A stretch of DNA of 64,000 bases, taken from positions 1 through 64,000 of the forward strand of contig JALERW010000016.1 of the NCBI GenBank assembly GCA_022763925.1, written 5' to 3'. A program made the position numbers and the translations under genes. This DNA is from Lachnospiraceae bacterium. Its GTDB lineage: Bacteria; Bacillota; Clostridia; Lachnospirales; Lachnospiraceae. Positions 1 to 9,773 of this stretch are shown here, piece after piece. Every line of letters starts with the position of its first letter. Position 1 is the stretch's first letter. Below the pieces are notes generated by a model. The model did no database searches. It saw only the letters and a list, made by a program, of their open reading frames with translations, and was not told the DNA's origin.

Positions 1-360
1 CATCTGGCCGGTTCGACGATTACGCTTACCAGCTGTTCTCTGGCTGTCTGCATGATTTTTGGCCTGGAGCATGGATTTATTGGAACATATCTTCCGTTTA
101 TCCTTATGCTGGGGGTTACGATGGTGGCGGCTCCGGGAGTCCCGGGAGGAGCAGTTATGGCTGCGCTTGGACTTTTAAGCAGCATGCTTGGCTTTGATGA
201 GACGCTTTGTTCCCTCATGATTGCTTTGTATCTGGCACAGGACAGTTTCGGAACTGCCTGCAATGTGACCGGGGACGGGGCCATTGCGGTGCTGGTGGAT
301 GCGCTGACAAAAAAGAGACGGAATATAGTTGAGTCGGATTCTGAGAAAATGAATATATAA
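1..360 (+). CDS. Dicarboxylate/cation symporter (SDF family), C-terminal fragment cut by the window edge
   Basis: Frame 1 is open from base 1; translation ...MVAAPGVPGGAVMAALGLLSSMLGF...DSFGTACNVTGDGAIAVLVDAL resembles the C-terminal transport core of glutamate/dicarboxylate symporters. Confidence 0.8.
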   Translation, partial: HLAGSTITLTSCSLAVCMIFGLEHGFIGTYLPFILMLGVTMVAAPGVPGGAVMAALGLLSSMLGFDETLCSLMIALYLAQDSFGTACNVTGDGAIAVLVDALTKKRRNIVESDSEKMNI

Positions 361-384
361 AGTGAATATATGAAGAGGTTTTTA

Positions 385-421
385 ATCCCGTGCAGGAAGA
401 TTCGCTGTGCGGGATTTTTTT
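385..421 (+). terminator. Rho-independent terminator of the symporter gene
   Basis: Stem ATCCCG(TGCA)...(TGTG)CGGGAT followed by TTTTTTT. Confidence 0.75.
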
Positions 422-422
422 G

Positions 423-1748
423 GTTTGCGCGCCATGGGCGCGCTCTAACGGGTGAAAGTCCCGAATACGCCTAAGCAACGAGGAAGTATATAGCTGAACA
501 GCAAGGGTGTCTCTCGCGAAGGTAGAATCTGAAGGAAGCTGTAGGCAAACTCTTGGTCCGACGTACAGAAATCACATTTGAGGCTCAGAAATACGGATGG
601 AAATGGAGTGAAGGGGTGAACAATCAATCAGTCGAAGTACGTTCCACCTCGTAGCCAGAGAAACGTCTGTCGATAACGTCAAAGGCGGCAAAGACAAAAG
701 GGGCAGAAAGGAAACAACGCATGGACACAAGTAGTCTCATGGAGCAGATATTAAGCAACGAAAACCTCAACGCGGCATATCTGCAAGTCGTCAGAAACAA
801 AGGAGCAGCAGGCGTTGACGGAATGGAATACATCGAGTTGCAGAAACACCTTTCGGAAAACGGCGAAATCATTAAGGAACAGTTTCATAACCACGGTTAT
901 GGCTTTCGTCCAAACAGATGTGCACAGCAAGCGGTTATCAAAGCACTGGAAATGCTGAATGATGGGCACAGCTGGATTGTGGATATCGACATGGAAAGGT
1001 TCTTTGATACTGTAGACCATGAAAAGCTGATGACCATTATAGGTCGAACCATCAAAGATGGAGATGTTATTCAATGAACTGGATAAGGAGCTGGAAGCAA
1101 GGGGGCTTGATTTTGTTCGGTATGCAGACGACTGTATCATTATGGTTGGAAGCAGACAGGCGGCAGAACGAGTAATGAGGAGTATTACCCGATATATAGA
1201 GGAGAAACTCGGATTAAAAGTGAATGCGAGCAAGAGCAAAATCGATAAGCCGAAAGGTATAAAGTATCTCGGCTTTGGATTCTACTATGACTCATTTGCC
1301 AAGGAATACAGAGCAAAACCACACGCCAAAGCTGTAGAGAGATTCAAGGCAAGAATGAAAGAATTGACTTGTCGAAGTTGGGGAGTAAATAATGCCCACA
1401 AAGTCAAGAAGCTCAATGAGCTAATTCGGGGCTGGATTAATTACTTTAAAATCGGAAGCATGAAAGGCTTATGTGAGAAACTTGACGCCAACATCAGATA
1501 TCGTTTGCGGATGTGTATCTGGAAGCATTGGAAAACCCCACAGAACAGAGCGAAGAACCTTATAAAACTTGGTATCAGCTACAAAAGAAAGACTAACCCA
1601 ATTCGGATTAGTTTCCATGCTAGATTACTACGTCGAAAGACGAAGCTTAATGTTAAGTTGATTGAACCGCCGTGTACCGAACGGTACGCACGGTGGTGTG
1701 AAAGGTCGGAAATTTCTCGTTACGAGAAATTTCCTCCTACTCGATACA
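423..1748 (+). mobile_element. Group II intron (class C-like) with degraded ORF; boundaries approximate
   Basis: 5' segment ...GCGCGCCATGGGCGCGCTCTAACGGGTGAAAGTCCCGAA; RT/maturase ORF fragments; domain V/VI-like GAACCGCCGTGTACCGAACGGTACGCACGGTGGTGTGAAAGGTCGGAAATTTCTCGTTACGAGAAATTTCCTCCTACTCGAT; inserted directly after a terminator T-tract, as class C introns do. Confidence 0.8.
721..1661 (+). pseudogene. Group II intron reverse transcriptase/maturase, disrupted by deletions and frameshifts
   Basis: Fragments MDTSSLMEQILSNENLNAAYLQVVRNKGAAGVDG..., ...GYGFRPNRCAQQ...., ...FVRYADDCIIMVGS..., ...RYRLRMCIWKHWKTPQNR... in shifting frames; C-terminal ERLTQFGLVSMLDYYVERRSLMLS* is in frame 0 and ends at 1661. 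Confidence 0.85.
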
Positions 1749-1798
1749 GCTAATATTCATGAACCAAGAATGATTTGTAAAAATTGCAAAAAAAGGTA

Positions 1799-1832
1799 TT
1801 TACAAAATTCATAAATTAGTTTAATATACCAA
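1799..1832 (+). promoter_or_regulatory. Promoter of sugar operon with overlapping TATACCAA element
   Basis: TTTACA (1799-1804), 17-nt spacer, TAATAT (1822-1827); TATACCAA at 1825-1832 overlaps the -10. Confidence 0.5.
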
Positions 1833-1901
1833 TATAAGCATAAGACAATACATGACAACTAAGGACAACACAATACAAATATAAAGAAAGGGAAAAGGAA
1901 A

Positions 1902-2849
1902 ATGAAGAAAGAATATGATTTGCTGACAGTCGGTTTCCCTATGGTAGAAATAATGAGGAAAGAAAGAGGAGTAACATTTGGCGAGGTTGGAGATTTTGTC
2001 GGCCCATACCCGAGTGCAGATACATGTATTCTTCTGGATGTAGCAGCCAGGCTGGGAGCAAGATGCTGTTTCCTGGGAGTCACTGCAGAGGATACATATG
2101 GGGATGTAGTAATGAACCGTCTAAAAGCAGACGGAGTGGATGTCTCATATGTCCGTACGATTCCTCAGAAAGATACAACGATAGTGTTTGTGAGATATGA
2201 AGAAGATGGAACGAGAGAGTATCTTCCCAGCTTTGCCGATACGGTATCTATAGAGTTTTGCCCGGATGATATTGATCCTGAAGTGGTAAAAAAGGCCAGG
2301 TGCGTTCATTTTAGCGGAGAAGTTATTATGATCTGTGCGGATGATAAGAGGAGGAGAGCTCTTTTAAAACTTCTTGAAAGTATAGATGAGGATACGCTGG
2401 TAAGTCTGGATCCCAATTTTACGGAGTGGAATACAGATGTAAAAAAAATGCTGGCACCTTTTGTTGATCGGGCAAATATTTTGTTTCCCAGTGAAGGCGA
2501 GGCAAGCCGCATGATGGAAATGGATACAGATGAAGAAGCGTGCACGTTGCTGGCTGAACAGGGAAAAATCGTTGCATATAAAAGAGGTAAAAATGGATGT
2601 GAGATTTATTCCGGAAAAGAAAAACTGCATGCAGATGCTTTTGTCATTAAAGAAGTTGATCCTACAGGATGTGGAGATTCCTTCTGCGCCGGATTCCTGA
2701 CAGGTATTCTGGAGGGGCTGCCTCTGGAAAGGGCGGGGAAGCTGGCTAATGCGGCAGGAGCTCTTCAGGCAACCAGATTAGGACCAATGGAAGGGGCAAT
2801 GTATCGTAAGGATGTGGAAGATTTTATAAAGGAACGGGAATGTGAATAA
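1902..2849 (+). CDS. PfkB family carbohydrate kinase
   Basis: 315 aa; C-terminal VDPTGCGDSFCAGFLTG PfkB signature; SD upstream. Confidence 0.9.
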   Translation: MKKEYDLLTVGFPMVEIMRKERGVTFGEVGDFVGPYPSADTCILLDVAARLGARCCFLGVTAEDTYGDVVMNRLKADGVDVSYVRTIPQKDTTIVFVRYEEDGTREYLPSFADTVSIEFCPDDIDPEVVKKARCVHFSGEVIMICADDKRRRALLKLLESIDEDTLVSLDPNFTEWNTDVKKMLAPFVDRANILFPSEGEASRMMEMDTDEEACTLLAEQGKIVAYKRGKNGCEIYSGKEKLHADAFVIKEVDPTGCGDSFCAGFLTGILEGLPLERAGKLANAAGALQATRLGPMEGAMYRKDVEDFIKERECE

Positions 2850-2868
2850 AGACGAAAAGGAGAAACAT

Positions 2869-4401
2869 ATGGAAGAAGATTACATTTTGCAGGCAAAAGG
2901 CGTCATAAAAAAGTTCGGAAATATTGCAGCGCTGAAACGTGTGGATCTGAATGTCAGGCGTGGTGAAGTTCATGTTTTATGTGGAGAGAATGGCGCGGGA
3001 AAATCTACGTTGATGAATATTATCAGTGGGGTTTATCCATATGGAGAATATGAAGGGCAGCTCTTTTATGAGGGAGAAGAATGCAAATTTAAAAGTATTC
3101 GGGAAAGCGAGAGTAGAGGAATTGCAATTATTCACCAGCAGCTTGCACTGATTCCGCAGCTTTCTATTGCTGAGAATATATTTGCAGGAAATGAGAACAG
3201 CACCAGAGGCGTGATTGATTGGGGATTGACAAATCGTCGTGCAAAAGAAGTTATGGAGCGTGTTGGACTCAGAGAAGACCCGGAAACTCTTGTACAGGAT
3301 ATCGGAGTTGGAAAACAGCAGCTTGTTGAAATCTGCAAAGCTATTTCCAAAGATGTAAAACTGTTGATTCTGGATGAGCCGACAGCGGCGCTGACGGATG
3401 AAGAAAGTGACAAACTTCTGGAATTGATTAAGGTATTTCAAAAAGAAGGTATCACTTCAATTTTGATCACGCATAAGCTTAGAGAAATCAGCCGGGTATG
3501 TAATTCCATTACCATATTAAGGGATGGTGAGACGATTGTTACCTGGGATGCAAATAAGGATGAAATTACGGAAGACCATATTGTAAAAGCGATGGTTGGG
3601 CGGGAAATGACCAATCGATTTCCGCCAAGGGAATCGCACAGAGGGGATAAGATGTTTGAGATCCGTAATTGGAATGTATATAGTCCTATTGATGCATCGA
3701 AGCAGATTTTGAAGGATATTAATATCTACGTTCGTAAAGGGGAAGTTCTGGGGATTGCAGGACTTATGGGGGCTGGACGAACCGAACTGGCAATGAGTGT
3801 TTTTGGAAAAAGTTATGGAACAAACATCAGCGGAGAACTGTATAAAGAAGGGAAGCAGATTCGCATTAATGATGTTGCGGATGCAATAAAGCAAAAGATT
3901 GCGTATGTTTCAGAAGACAGGCACGCTTATGGTGCAGTTGCAAATTTGTCGATTACGAAAAATATTACGTTGCCCAGCCTGAAAAAATATGTACATGGAA
4001 TAAGTATCGATGAAAATGAAGAAACAGCAGCTGCAAACAGATGTAAAGAGATGCTGCATATCAAATGCAGGGATGTGGATCAGGCCATTTCCAATTTGTC
4101 AGGTGGAAATCAGCAAAAAGTAATCTTGAGCAAATGGGTATTATGCGATTCGGATGTACTGATTTTGGACGAGCCCACCAGAGGTATCGATGTGGGTGCG
4201 AAATATGAAATATATGAAATTGTAAATGAATTGGTAGCGAAGGGTAAATCAGTAATATTTATTTCTTCTGATATGCCGGAAATTCTTGGTATGTGTGACA
4301 GGGTATATGTACTGAACGAAGGAGAAGTTGCAGGAGAACTGGAAGGTCAGGATATTACACAGGTAAATACGATGAAGATTATTATGAGCAAGGGGGCATA
4401 A
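2869..4401 (+). CDS. Sugar ABC transporter ATP-binding protein (RbsA/XylG/MglA type, two ATPase domains)
   Basis: GENGAGKSTLMNI Walker A, LDEPTAALT, second LSGGNQQKVILSKW and LDEPTRGIDVGAK; SD AAAGGAG before ATG 2869. Confidence 0.92.
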   Translation: MEEDYILQAKGVIKKFGNIAALKRVDLNVRRGEVHVLCGENGAGKSTLMNIISGVYPYGEYEGQLFYEGEECKFKSIRESESRGIAIIHQQLALIPQLSIAENIFAGNENSTRGVIDWGLTNRRAKEVMERVGLREDPETLVQDIGVGKQQLVEICKAISKDVKLLILDEPTAALTDEESDKLLELIKVFQKEGITSILITHKLREISRVCNSITILRDGETIVTWDANKDEITEDHIVKAMVGREMTNRFPPRESHRGDKMFEIRNWNVYSPIDASKQILKDINIYVRKGEVLGIAGLMGAGRTELAMSVFGKSYGTNISGELYKEGKQIRINDVADAIKQKIAYVSEDRHAYGAVANLSITKNITLPSLKKYVHGISIDENEETAAANRCKEMLHIKCRDVDQAISNLSGGNQQKVILSKWVLCDSDVLILDEPTRGIDVGAKYEIYEIVNELVAKGKSVIFISSDMPEILGMCDRVYVLNEGEVAGELEGQDITQVNTMKIIMSKGA

Positions 4402-4406
4402 CAGAA

Positions 4407-5576
4407 ATGAAAGAAGGAAAGAGAAGTCTGTTTGGAGGGAATCTCCGTCAGATGGGCATGGTTATTGCGTTAGTGGTTATTACGATTGTATTTGGTGTTC
4501 TGACAAAAGGCACATTGTTCCGGCCAATGAATATCAGCAACATTTTTATGCAGAACAGCTTTGAGATTATTTTGGCAATAGGAATGTTTTTCTGTATGCT
4601 GACCGGAGGAAATGTGGACCTGTCAGTGGGGTCTGTTGTGGGTCTTTCCGGGGCAGTTATGGCTGTGCTGACATTGAATTACAATATTCCTACCAGCGTG
4701 GCAGTTGTAATGACGCTGCTCACCGGAATTATTGTGGGTGGAGTTCAGGCAGGATTTATTGCGTTTTTGAAAGTGCCTCCGTTTATTGCGACTCTTGCAG
4801 GAGAACTGGTATGCAGAGGCTTGTGTCAGCTGATTCTGGGTGGTCAGACACTTTCTCCTTTCAGTGAAGGCTTCCAGTTTTTTGCCAATGGATTTGTGGC
4901 GAGAAACGTAAAGGTTGGGAATTTGAATGTATTTTGCATGGTGGTTTTTGTTTTAACCTCTGCTGCACTGATTTTATCTGAACTGAACAAACGTAAAAAT
5001 CGTCAGAAGCATGGATTTATCGTATCACCGGTTTCTATCATGACCATCAAGCTTGTTTGCATTATTGCAGTAACAGCATTTATTCTGTTCAGCCTTTCTG
5101 CGTATAATGGTGTTCCGTTTATTCTTATCGTAATGGCGGCGCTGACACTCATCTACTCTTTTATTGCGGGAAAAACAACAATAGGGCGCCATATTTACAT
5201 GATGGGAGGAAATCCAAATGCAGCAAAGCTCTCTGGTGTACGTACACAATGGATGATGTTTATCGTGTATGTAAATTCAGCATTAATGGCCACTGTTGCA
5301 GGCTTGGCCGTTACAGGACGATTAAATGCGGCAACTCCAAAGGCAGGAACAGGATATGAGCTGGATGCTATTGCGGCATGTACAATCGGAGGCGTTGCCG
5401 GAGCAACAGGTAGCGTTATGGGTGCCGTGCTGGGTGCGTGTGTTATGGCAATTCTTAATAATGGAATGTCCATTCTGGGACTTGGAACTGATTTACAGCA
5501 GGTTATCAAAGGTTGCATCCTTTTGTTGGCTGTGACTTTCGATATATATCTTAAAAACAAAGCAAAAAACAATTAG
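4407..5576 (+). CDS. Sugar ABC transporter permease (RbsC/XylH type)
   Basis: Multi-TM, GGNVDLSVGSVVGLSG motif; operonic position. Confidence 0.92.
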   Translation: MKEGKRSLFGGNLRQMGMVIALVVITIVFGVLTKGTLFRPMNISNIFMQNSFEIILAIGMFFCMLTGGNVDLSVGSVVGLSGAVMAVLTLNYNIPTSVAVVMTLLTGIIVGGVQAGFIAFLKVPPFIATLAGELVCRGLCQLILGGQTLSPFSEGFQFFANGFVARNVKVGNLNVFCMVVFVLTSAALILSELNKRKNRQKHGFIVSPVSIMTIKLVCIIAVTAFILFSLSAYNGVPFILIVMAALTLIYSFIAGKTTIGRHIYMMGGNPNAAKLSGVRTQWMMFIVYVNSALMATVAGLAVTGRLNAATPKAGTGYELDAIAACTIGGVAGATGSVMGAVLGACVMAILNNGMSILGLGTDLQQVIKGCILLLAVTFDIYLKNKAKNN

Positions 5577-5587
5577 GAGGGAAAAAC

Positions 5588-6730
5588 ATGAAAAAGCTTG
5601 TAGCATTACTTTTGACAGCTGCTATGGTATTCAGCCTTGCAGCATGCGGCTCTTCCGACAGCGCATCTGATTCATCCAATGGTGGAGATTCCTCGGCAAG
5701 TGCATCTGAGGAAAAAGCGGATTCCGGAGAAAAGAAGACCATAGGAATTACTCTTCCGACCCAGGAACTGGCGCGTTGTCTGAAAGACCAGGAATATATG
5801 ACGGCATTCCTGGAAGAAAAAGGATACAATGTTGATGTACAGTTTGCAAAGGGCGATGCAGCTACGCAGGTTAATATTATTGAGAACATGATCACCAGCG
5901 GAGTGGATGGGATTATCATTTCTCCATGGGATGGAGGTGCACTGACAAAGGCTGTTGAAGAATGTCATGATGCTGGAATCCCGGTTATTGCATATGATGC
6001 AAATGTGTTGAACACACCATACATTGATTATTTTGTAACCGATGATCTGGTGGGGATCGGAAGACAGCAGGCACAATTTATTATCGATACACTGGGTGTA
6101 GAGAATAGTGATAAGAGTTTTAATATTGAATTATTCGGCGGAGACTTTGGTGATGCATCTGCTAAGCTGTTCTGGAGCGGCGCTGAGGAAGTATTGACAC
6201 CTTACATTGAGTCTGGAAAGTTGGTTGTAGTGTCTGGTCAGACAGATTATGACACCTGCGCGATTGCTGAATGGAGTGCAACAAAAGCACAGAGCCGTAT
6301 GGACACTCTGTTATCTACATATTATACAGATAAGCATATAGATGCAGTTCTTACTCAGAATGATGATCTGGCAGCAGGGGCCATTTCTGCATTGAAATCT
6401 GTTGGTTATGGAGTAGAAGATATGCCTATGCCTGTAATTACCGGAATGGATTGCACCATATCTGCATTGAAATCGATTCATGCAGGAGACCAGAGTATGA
6501 CGATTTATAAAGATATCCGTCAGCTTTCGAAACATGCATCCGATATCATTGACTGTCTTATAAAGGGAGAAGAGCCTGACTTAAGCGATGTGGAATTTAC
6601 TACCTATGATAATGGGGTAAAAGAAGTGACTGCAACCAAGGTTCCGTCCCTGGTACTTACCAATGATAATATGCAGGAATTGGTATTCGATTCTGGTTAT
6701 TATACAGAGGAAGAAGTAGGACTTGAATAA
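5588..6730 (+). CDS. Sugar ABC transporter substrate-binding lipoprotein (XylF/RbsB-like)
   Basis: Lipobox LAACGSS; periplasmic-binding-protein-like domain (DGIIISPWDGGALTKAVEECHDAGIPVIAYDA). Confidence 0.92.
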   Translation: MKKLVALLLTAAMVFSLAACGSSDSASDSSNGGDSSASASEEKADSGEKKTIGITLPTQELARCLKDQEYMTAFLEEKGYNVDVQFAKGDAATQVNIIENMITSGVDGIIISPWDGGALTKAVEECHDAGIPVIAYDANVLNTPYIDYFVTDDLVGIGRQQAQFIIDTLGVENSDKSFNIELFGGDFGDASAKLFWSGAEEVLTPYIESGKLVVVSGQTDYDTCAIAEWSATKAQSRMDTLLSTYYTDKHIDAVLTQNDDLAAGAISALKSVGYGVEDMPMPVITGMDCTISALKSIHAGDQSMTIYKDIRQLSKHASDIIDCLIKGEEPDLSDVEFTTYDNGVKEVTATKVPSLVLTNDNMQELVFDSGYYTEEEVGLE

Positions 6731-6742
6731 ATAAGAAATTAT

Positions 6743-6776
6743 TGATACAGGGCCTGCTCAGGCAGGCCCTGTATCA
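6743..6776 (+). repeat. Perfect intercistronic hairpin (15-bp stem, TCAG loop)
   Basis: TGATACAGGGCCTGC-TCAG-GCAGGCCCTGTATCA, arms perfectly complementary; no T-tract. Confidence 0.9.
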
Positions 6777-6795
6777 GGATTATGAGGGATTAGAG

Positions 6796-7617
6796 ATGAA
6801 AATAGAACAGTTTGCTGCGATGAATATGGTTTATCAGCGATATACATTTTCTTACTTTTTAGATTCCATAGAACGAATGGGAGTCAAGAATTTCGAGCTT
6901 TGGGCAGGGGCGCCTCATTTAAATAATTATATTTCTTCCCTTTCAGATGCAGCAGCTGTGCGCAGAGAAGTAGAACGAAGAAATATGCGTATTGTATGCT
7001 TTACGCCAGAACAGGTAATGTATCCGCATAATATAGCTGCGTCCAATCGGGAACTTCGTAAATTTAGTCTGGACTATTTTTTTAAGTATATTGATATGGC
7101 AGCAGAAGCAGGAGCAGATAAAATGCTTTGCTGCTCTGGCTGGGGAGATTATGATCAGCCGGTAGAAGAAGCATGGAAACGATCGGTAGACGGGTTGTAT
7201 CAAATGGCTGATCGGGCACAAAAAGCAGGGATTACGCTTGCATTTGAAATACTGCAGACTATGGAGTGTAATCTGGTATATAATCTGCCGACAACGAAAC
7301 GAATGATGGATGAAGTGGTTCATCCCAATTTTAAGTTATGTGTAGATACTGTTCCTATGAGGGTATTTCACAATACATTGAAAGATTTTTTTGAAGAATT
7401 TAAAAACCGTATCTGTCATTTGCATTTGACAGATGGAAATCCGTCTGGACACGTTCCGCTTGGGCTGGGGACAACACCGATAGCGGAGCATCTGGAATTT
7501 ATGGATCTCTACGGATATGATGGTTACGTGACTCTGGAAATAGGTGACAGTTCCTGGTGGCCGAGGCCGGAAGAGGCAACCAGAACTGCTTTTGATACAT
7601 TGAAAAAATATTTGTAA
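6796..7617 (+). CDS. Sugar phosphate isomerase/epimerase (AP-endonuclease 2 TIM barrel, FrlC-like)
   Basis: MKIEQFAAMNMVYQRYTFSYFLDSIERMGVKNFELWAGAPH; CFTPEQVMYPHN; CVDTVPMR; start moved to ATG 6796 because the longer ORF includes the hairpin. Confidence 0.85.
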   Translation: MKIEQFAAMNMVYQRYTFSYFLDSIERMGVKNFELWAGAPHLNNYISSLSDAAAVRREVERRNMRIVCFTPEQVMYPHNIAASNRELRKFSLDYFFKYIDMAAEAGADKMLCCSGWGDYDQPVEEAWKRSVDGLYQMADRAQKAGITLAFEILQTMECNLVYNLPTTKRMMDEVVHPNFKLCVDTVPMRVFHNTLKDFFEEFKNRICHLHLTDGNPSGHVPLGLGTTPIAEHLEFMDLYGYDGYVTLEIGDSSWWPRPEEATRTAFDTLKKYL

Positions 7618-7648
7618 AGGATAGAAAAGAGAAGGGTGGAGAATTTTT

Positions 7649-8527
7649 ATGGGATTGACGATCGACATCAATACACATCCATATTTGTTTTCTGATGTAT
7701 GTGATACAGAAGAAAAGGAGCGATTTGCAATTGAGATCACAGGTCTATATCACAGTGGCGTGGGTTCTATGGCTTCTCAGTTTGCACGTTTGGATTGTGC
7801 AAAAATAGACCGATGTGTGTTAAGCCCGCTGGATTTAACAACGACGCGGGGAAGATGGCTTAACACAAATGAAGAAGTGAAAACACTGGAGGAAAAATAT
7901 CCGGATCGATTTATCGGATTTGCCAGTGTGGATCCCCGAAGAGAGGATGCAGCAGAGGTACTGGAAGATGCATTCACAAGACTGGGATTAAAAGGTTTGT
8001 ATATTTTTCCGGCACTTCAGGATTTTAATCCAAAAGAAGCCTATATGAAACCGCTGTTTGAAGTGTGCTTAAAATATGACAGGCCAATTATTTCAGATTG
8101 CGGCTGCTCTCCTTATCCGGGATTGCTTACAACATATGCGCATCCCATGTTATGGGAAGAGACGGCACTTAGATATCCGAAACTTAGAATATGCCTTACA
8201 CGGTTTGGATGGCCATGGAACAGGGAAGTGTGTATGCTGATGCTGCGCTATCGGAATATTTACACAGATACTTCTATCATTTATCTGGATGATTCCAGAC
8301 AGATGTATCATCAGATGTTTGAAGTGGATATGGGACCGAAGTGGATTGATCGCGGCTTCCGGCATCAGGTAATGTTTGGATCCGGAGATCCGGGGCTGGA
8401 ACAGATACGTCAGGTTAATGCAATACGTGCATTAAATTACAGAGAATCTACACTGGAAAACATTCTTGGCAAAAATGCGCTGGAATTTATGGGGTTTGAA
8501 AAGGAGATGAGATGGGTAAATGACTAG
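7649..8527 (+). CDS. Amidohydrolase-2 family protein
   Basis: MGLTIDINTHPYLFSDV... IISDCGCSPYPG... VMFGSGDPG; TIM-barrel metal-dependent hydrolase style. Confidence 0.75.
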   Translation: MGLTIDINTHPYLFSDVCDTEEKERFAIEITGLYHSGVGSMASQFARLDCAKIDRCVLSPLDLTTTRGRWLNTNEEVKTLEEKYPDRFIGFASVDPRREDAAEVLEDAFTRLGLKGLYIFPALQDFNPKEAYMKPLFEVCLKYDRPIISDCGCSPYPGLLTTYAHPMLWEETALRYPKLRICLTRFGWPWNREVCMLMLRYRNIYTDTSIIYLDDSRQMYHQMFEVDMGPKWIDRGFRHQVMFGSGDPGLEQIRQVNAIRALNYRESTLENILGKNALEFMGFEKEMRWVND

Positions 8528-8948
8528 TGTACAGACATTTACGATACAGACAACAGAATATAATCAGTTCATTTTGATTACTGAAAAGGTTGAGGAACTG
8601 GTAAGAAAAAGTGGAATAAAAAATGGAGTGGTATTTGTTATTACCAATCATACGACAACTGGAATTACCGTAAATGAAGCGTTGGAATGTCTTGAGGATG
8701 ATTTTAAAAATTTCCTTGCCCGCCTTGCACCTGATGATGGTGATTATAACCACGCGAGGTTTTTGATGTCTTATGGTGCGATGGCAAATAATGCTCCGGG
8801 ACATTTGAAGAGCCTGTTATGTGGAAATCACTGTATTTTTAATGTGATTGAGGGGGAATTAAAGCGTCGTTTTGCACAGGAAATATATTTTTGCGAATTT
8901 GATGGTCCGCAGGAAAGAGGAATTACAGTGACTGTTATGGGAGATTAA
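8520..8948 (+). CDS. YjbQ family protein (UPF0047, secondary thiamine-phosphate synthase-like)
   Basis: VVFVITNHTTTGITVNEALE... GDYNHARFLMSYGAMANNAPGHLKSLLCG; family pattern recognised. Confidence 0.85.
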   Translation: MTSVQTFTIQTTEYNQFILITEKVEELVRKSGIKNGVVFVITNHTTTGITVNEALECLEDDFKNFLARLAPDDGDYNHARFLMSYGAMANNAPGHLKSLLCGNHCIFNVIEGELKRRFAQEIYFCEFDGPQERGITVTVMGD

Positions 8949-9038
8949 AAAGTTGCTGTGAAAGGCTGGAAAGAAACGGTAATATGATGTATAATAACTA
9001 CGTATAATTTGTTATTTATTAGAAAAGGAAGAAATCAT

Positions 9039-9755
9039 ATGAGCTCTTTCGTCAACCCCAATAGTGTACAGCCTTTATACAGGCAGGTTGCAGATATTTT
9101 ATATGGCAGAATAGAATCCCATGAGTGGAAAGAGAATGAGAGAATTCCTTCAGAAGCTATGCTGATGGAGGAATTTGCTGTAAGTAGAATTACTATTCGG
9201 AAAGCGATTTCTGAGCTGACGGATAATGGAATTCTTGTGCGTTCTCACGGAAGAGGAACGTTTGTGGCTCCTTCTCAGGCAGTTATATCCGGTCAGGGAG
9301 ATATCGGGTTTACCCGCTCCTGTCATTTGGCAGGAAAGGAAGCAAAGAATATTGTGATCGAAAGCGGAATGATGATGGCGCCGGTGCGCTGTATGCGTTT
9401 TTTTAATGTAGACGTTATGGAACCGGTAGTAACGATCCGACGTTTGCGGTTTGTTGATCGAAAGGCAACGGTGATAGAAAATCTGTATTATCATCCGAAA
9501 TACAGCAAGCTATTATCCGGGGATCTTACCATGTCTGTGACAGAACTTGTGGAGCATTTGTATGGGAATATTCTGGGAGAACAGAAACGTACTGTTGAAG
9601 CATGTGTGTCTTCTGATGAAGAGAGTAAATTGCTAAATGTGGAATCAGGTACTCCTATGTTGCTGATCAGGGATCAGCAGATGGACATTGAAGGAAATCC
9701 CATGTCAATGTCAAAGCAGATTTTTTGTACAAACCATTTAAAGCTTTACCTTTGA
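9039..9755 (+). CDS. GntR family transcriptional regulator (UTRA domain)
   Basis: VNPNSVQPLYRQVADILYGRI...SRITIRKAISELTDNGILVRSHGRGTFV HTH. Confidence 0.9.
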   Translation: MSSFVNPNSVQPLYRQVADILYGRIESHEWKENERIPSEAMLMEEFAVSRITIRKAISELTDNGILVRSHGRGTFVAPSQAVISGQGDIGFTRSCHLAGKEAKNIVIESGMMMAPVRCMRFFNVDVMEPVVTIRRLRFVDRKATVIENLYYHPKYSKLLSGDLTMSVTELVEHLYGNILGEQKRTVEACVSSDEESKLLNVESGTPMLLIRDQQMDIEGNPMSMSKQIFCTNHLKLYL

Positions 9756-9773
9756 TATCATAATATTTCAAAA

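Noticed and set aside
721-1753. Reverse transcriptase as a retron or DRT-type defence system
   Set aside because: Sequence and flanks (GTGAAAGTCCC, domain V/VI, terminator insertion) fit a group II intron maturase; no msr/msd or defence partner.
8520-8948. YjbQ as a genuine thiamine biosynthesis gene
   Set aside because: No other thiamine genes nearby; operon context points to sugar catabolism, so the thiamine name is treated only as a family label.
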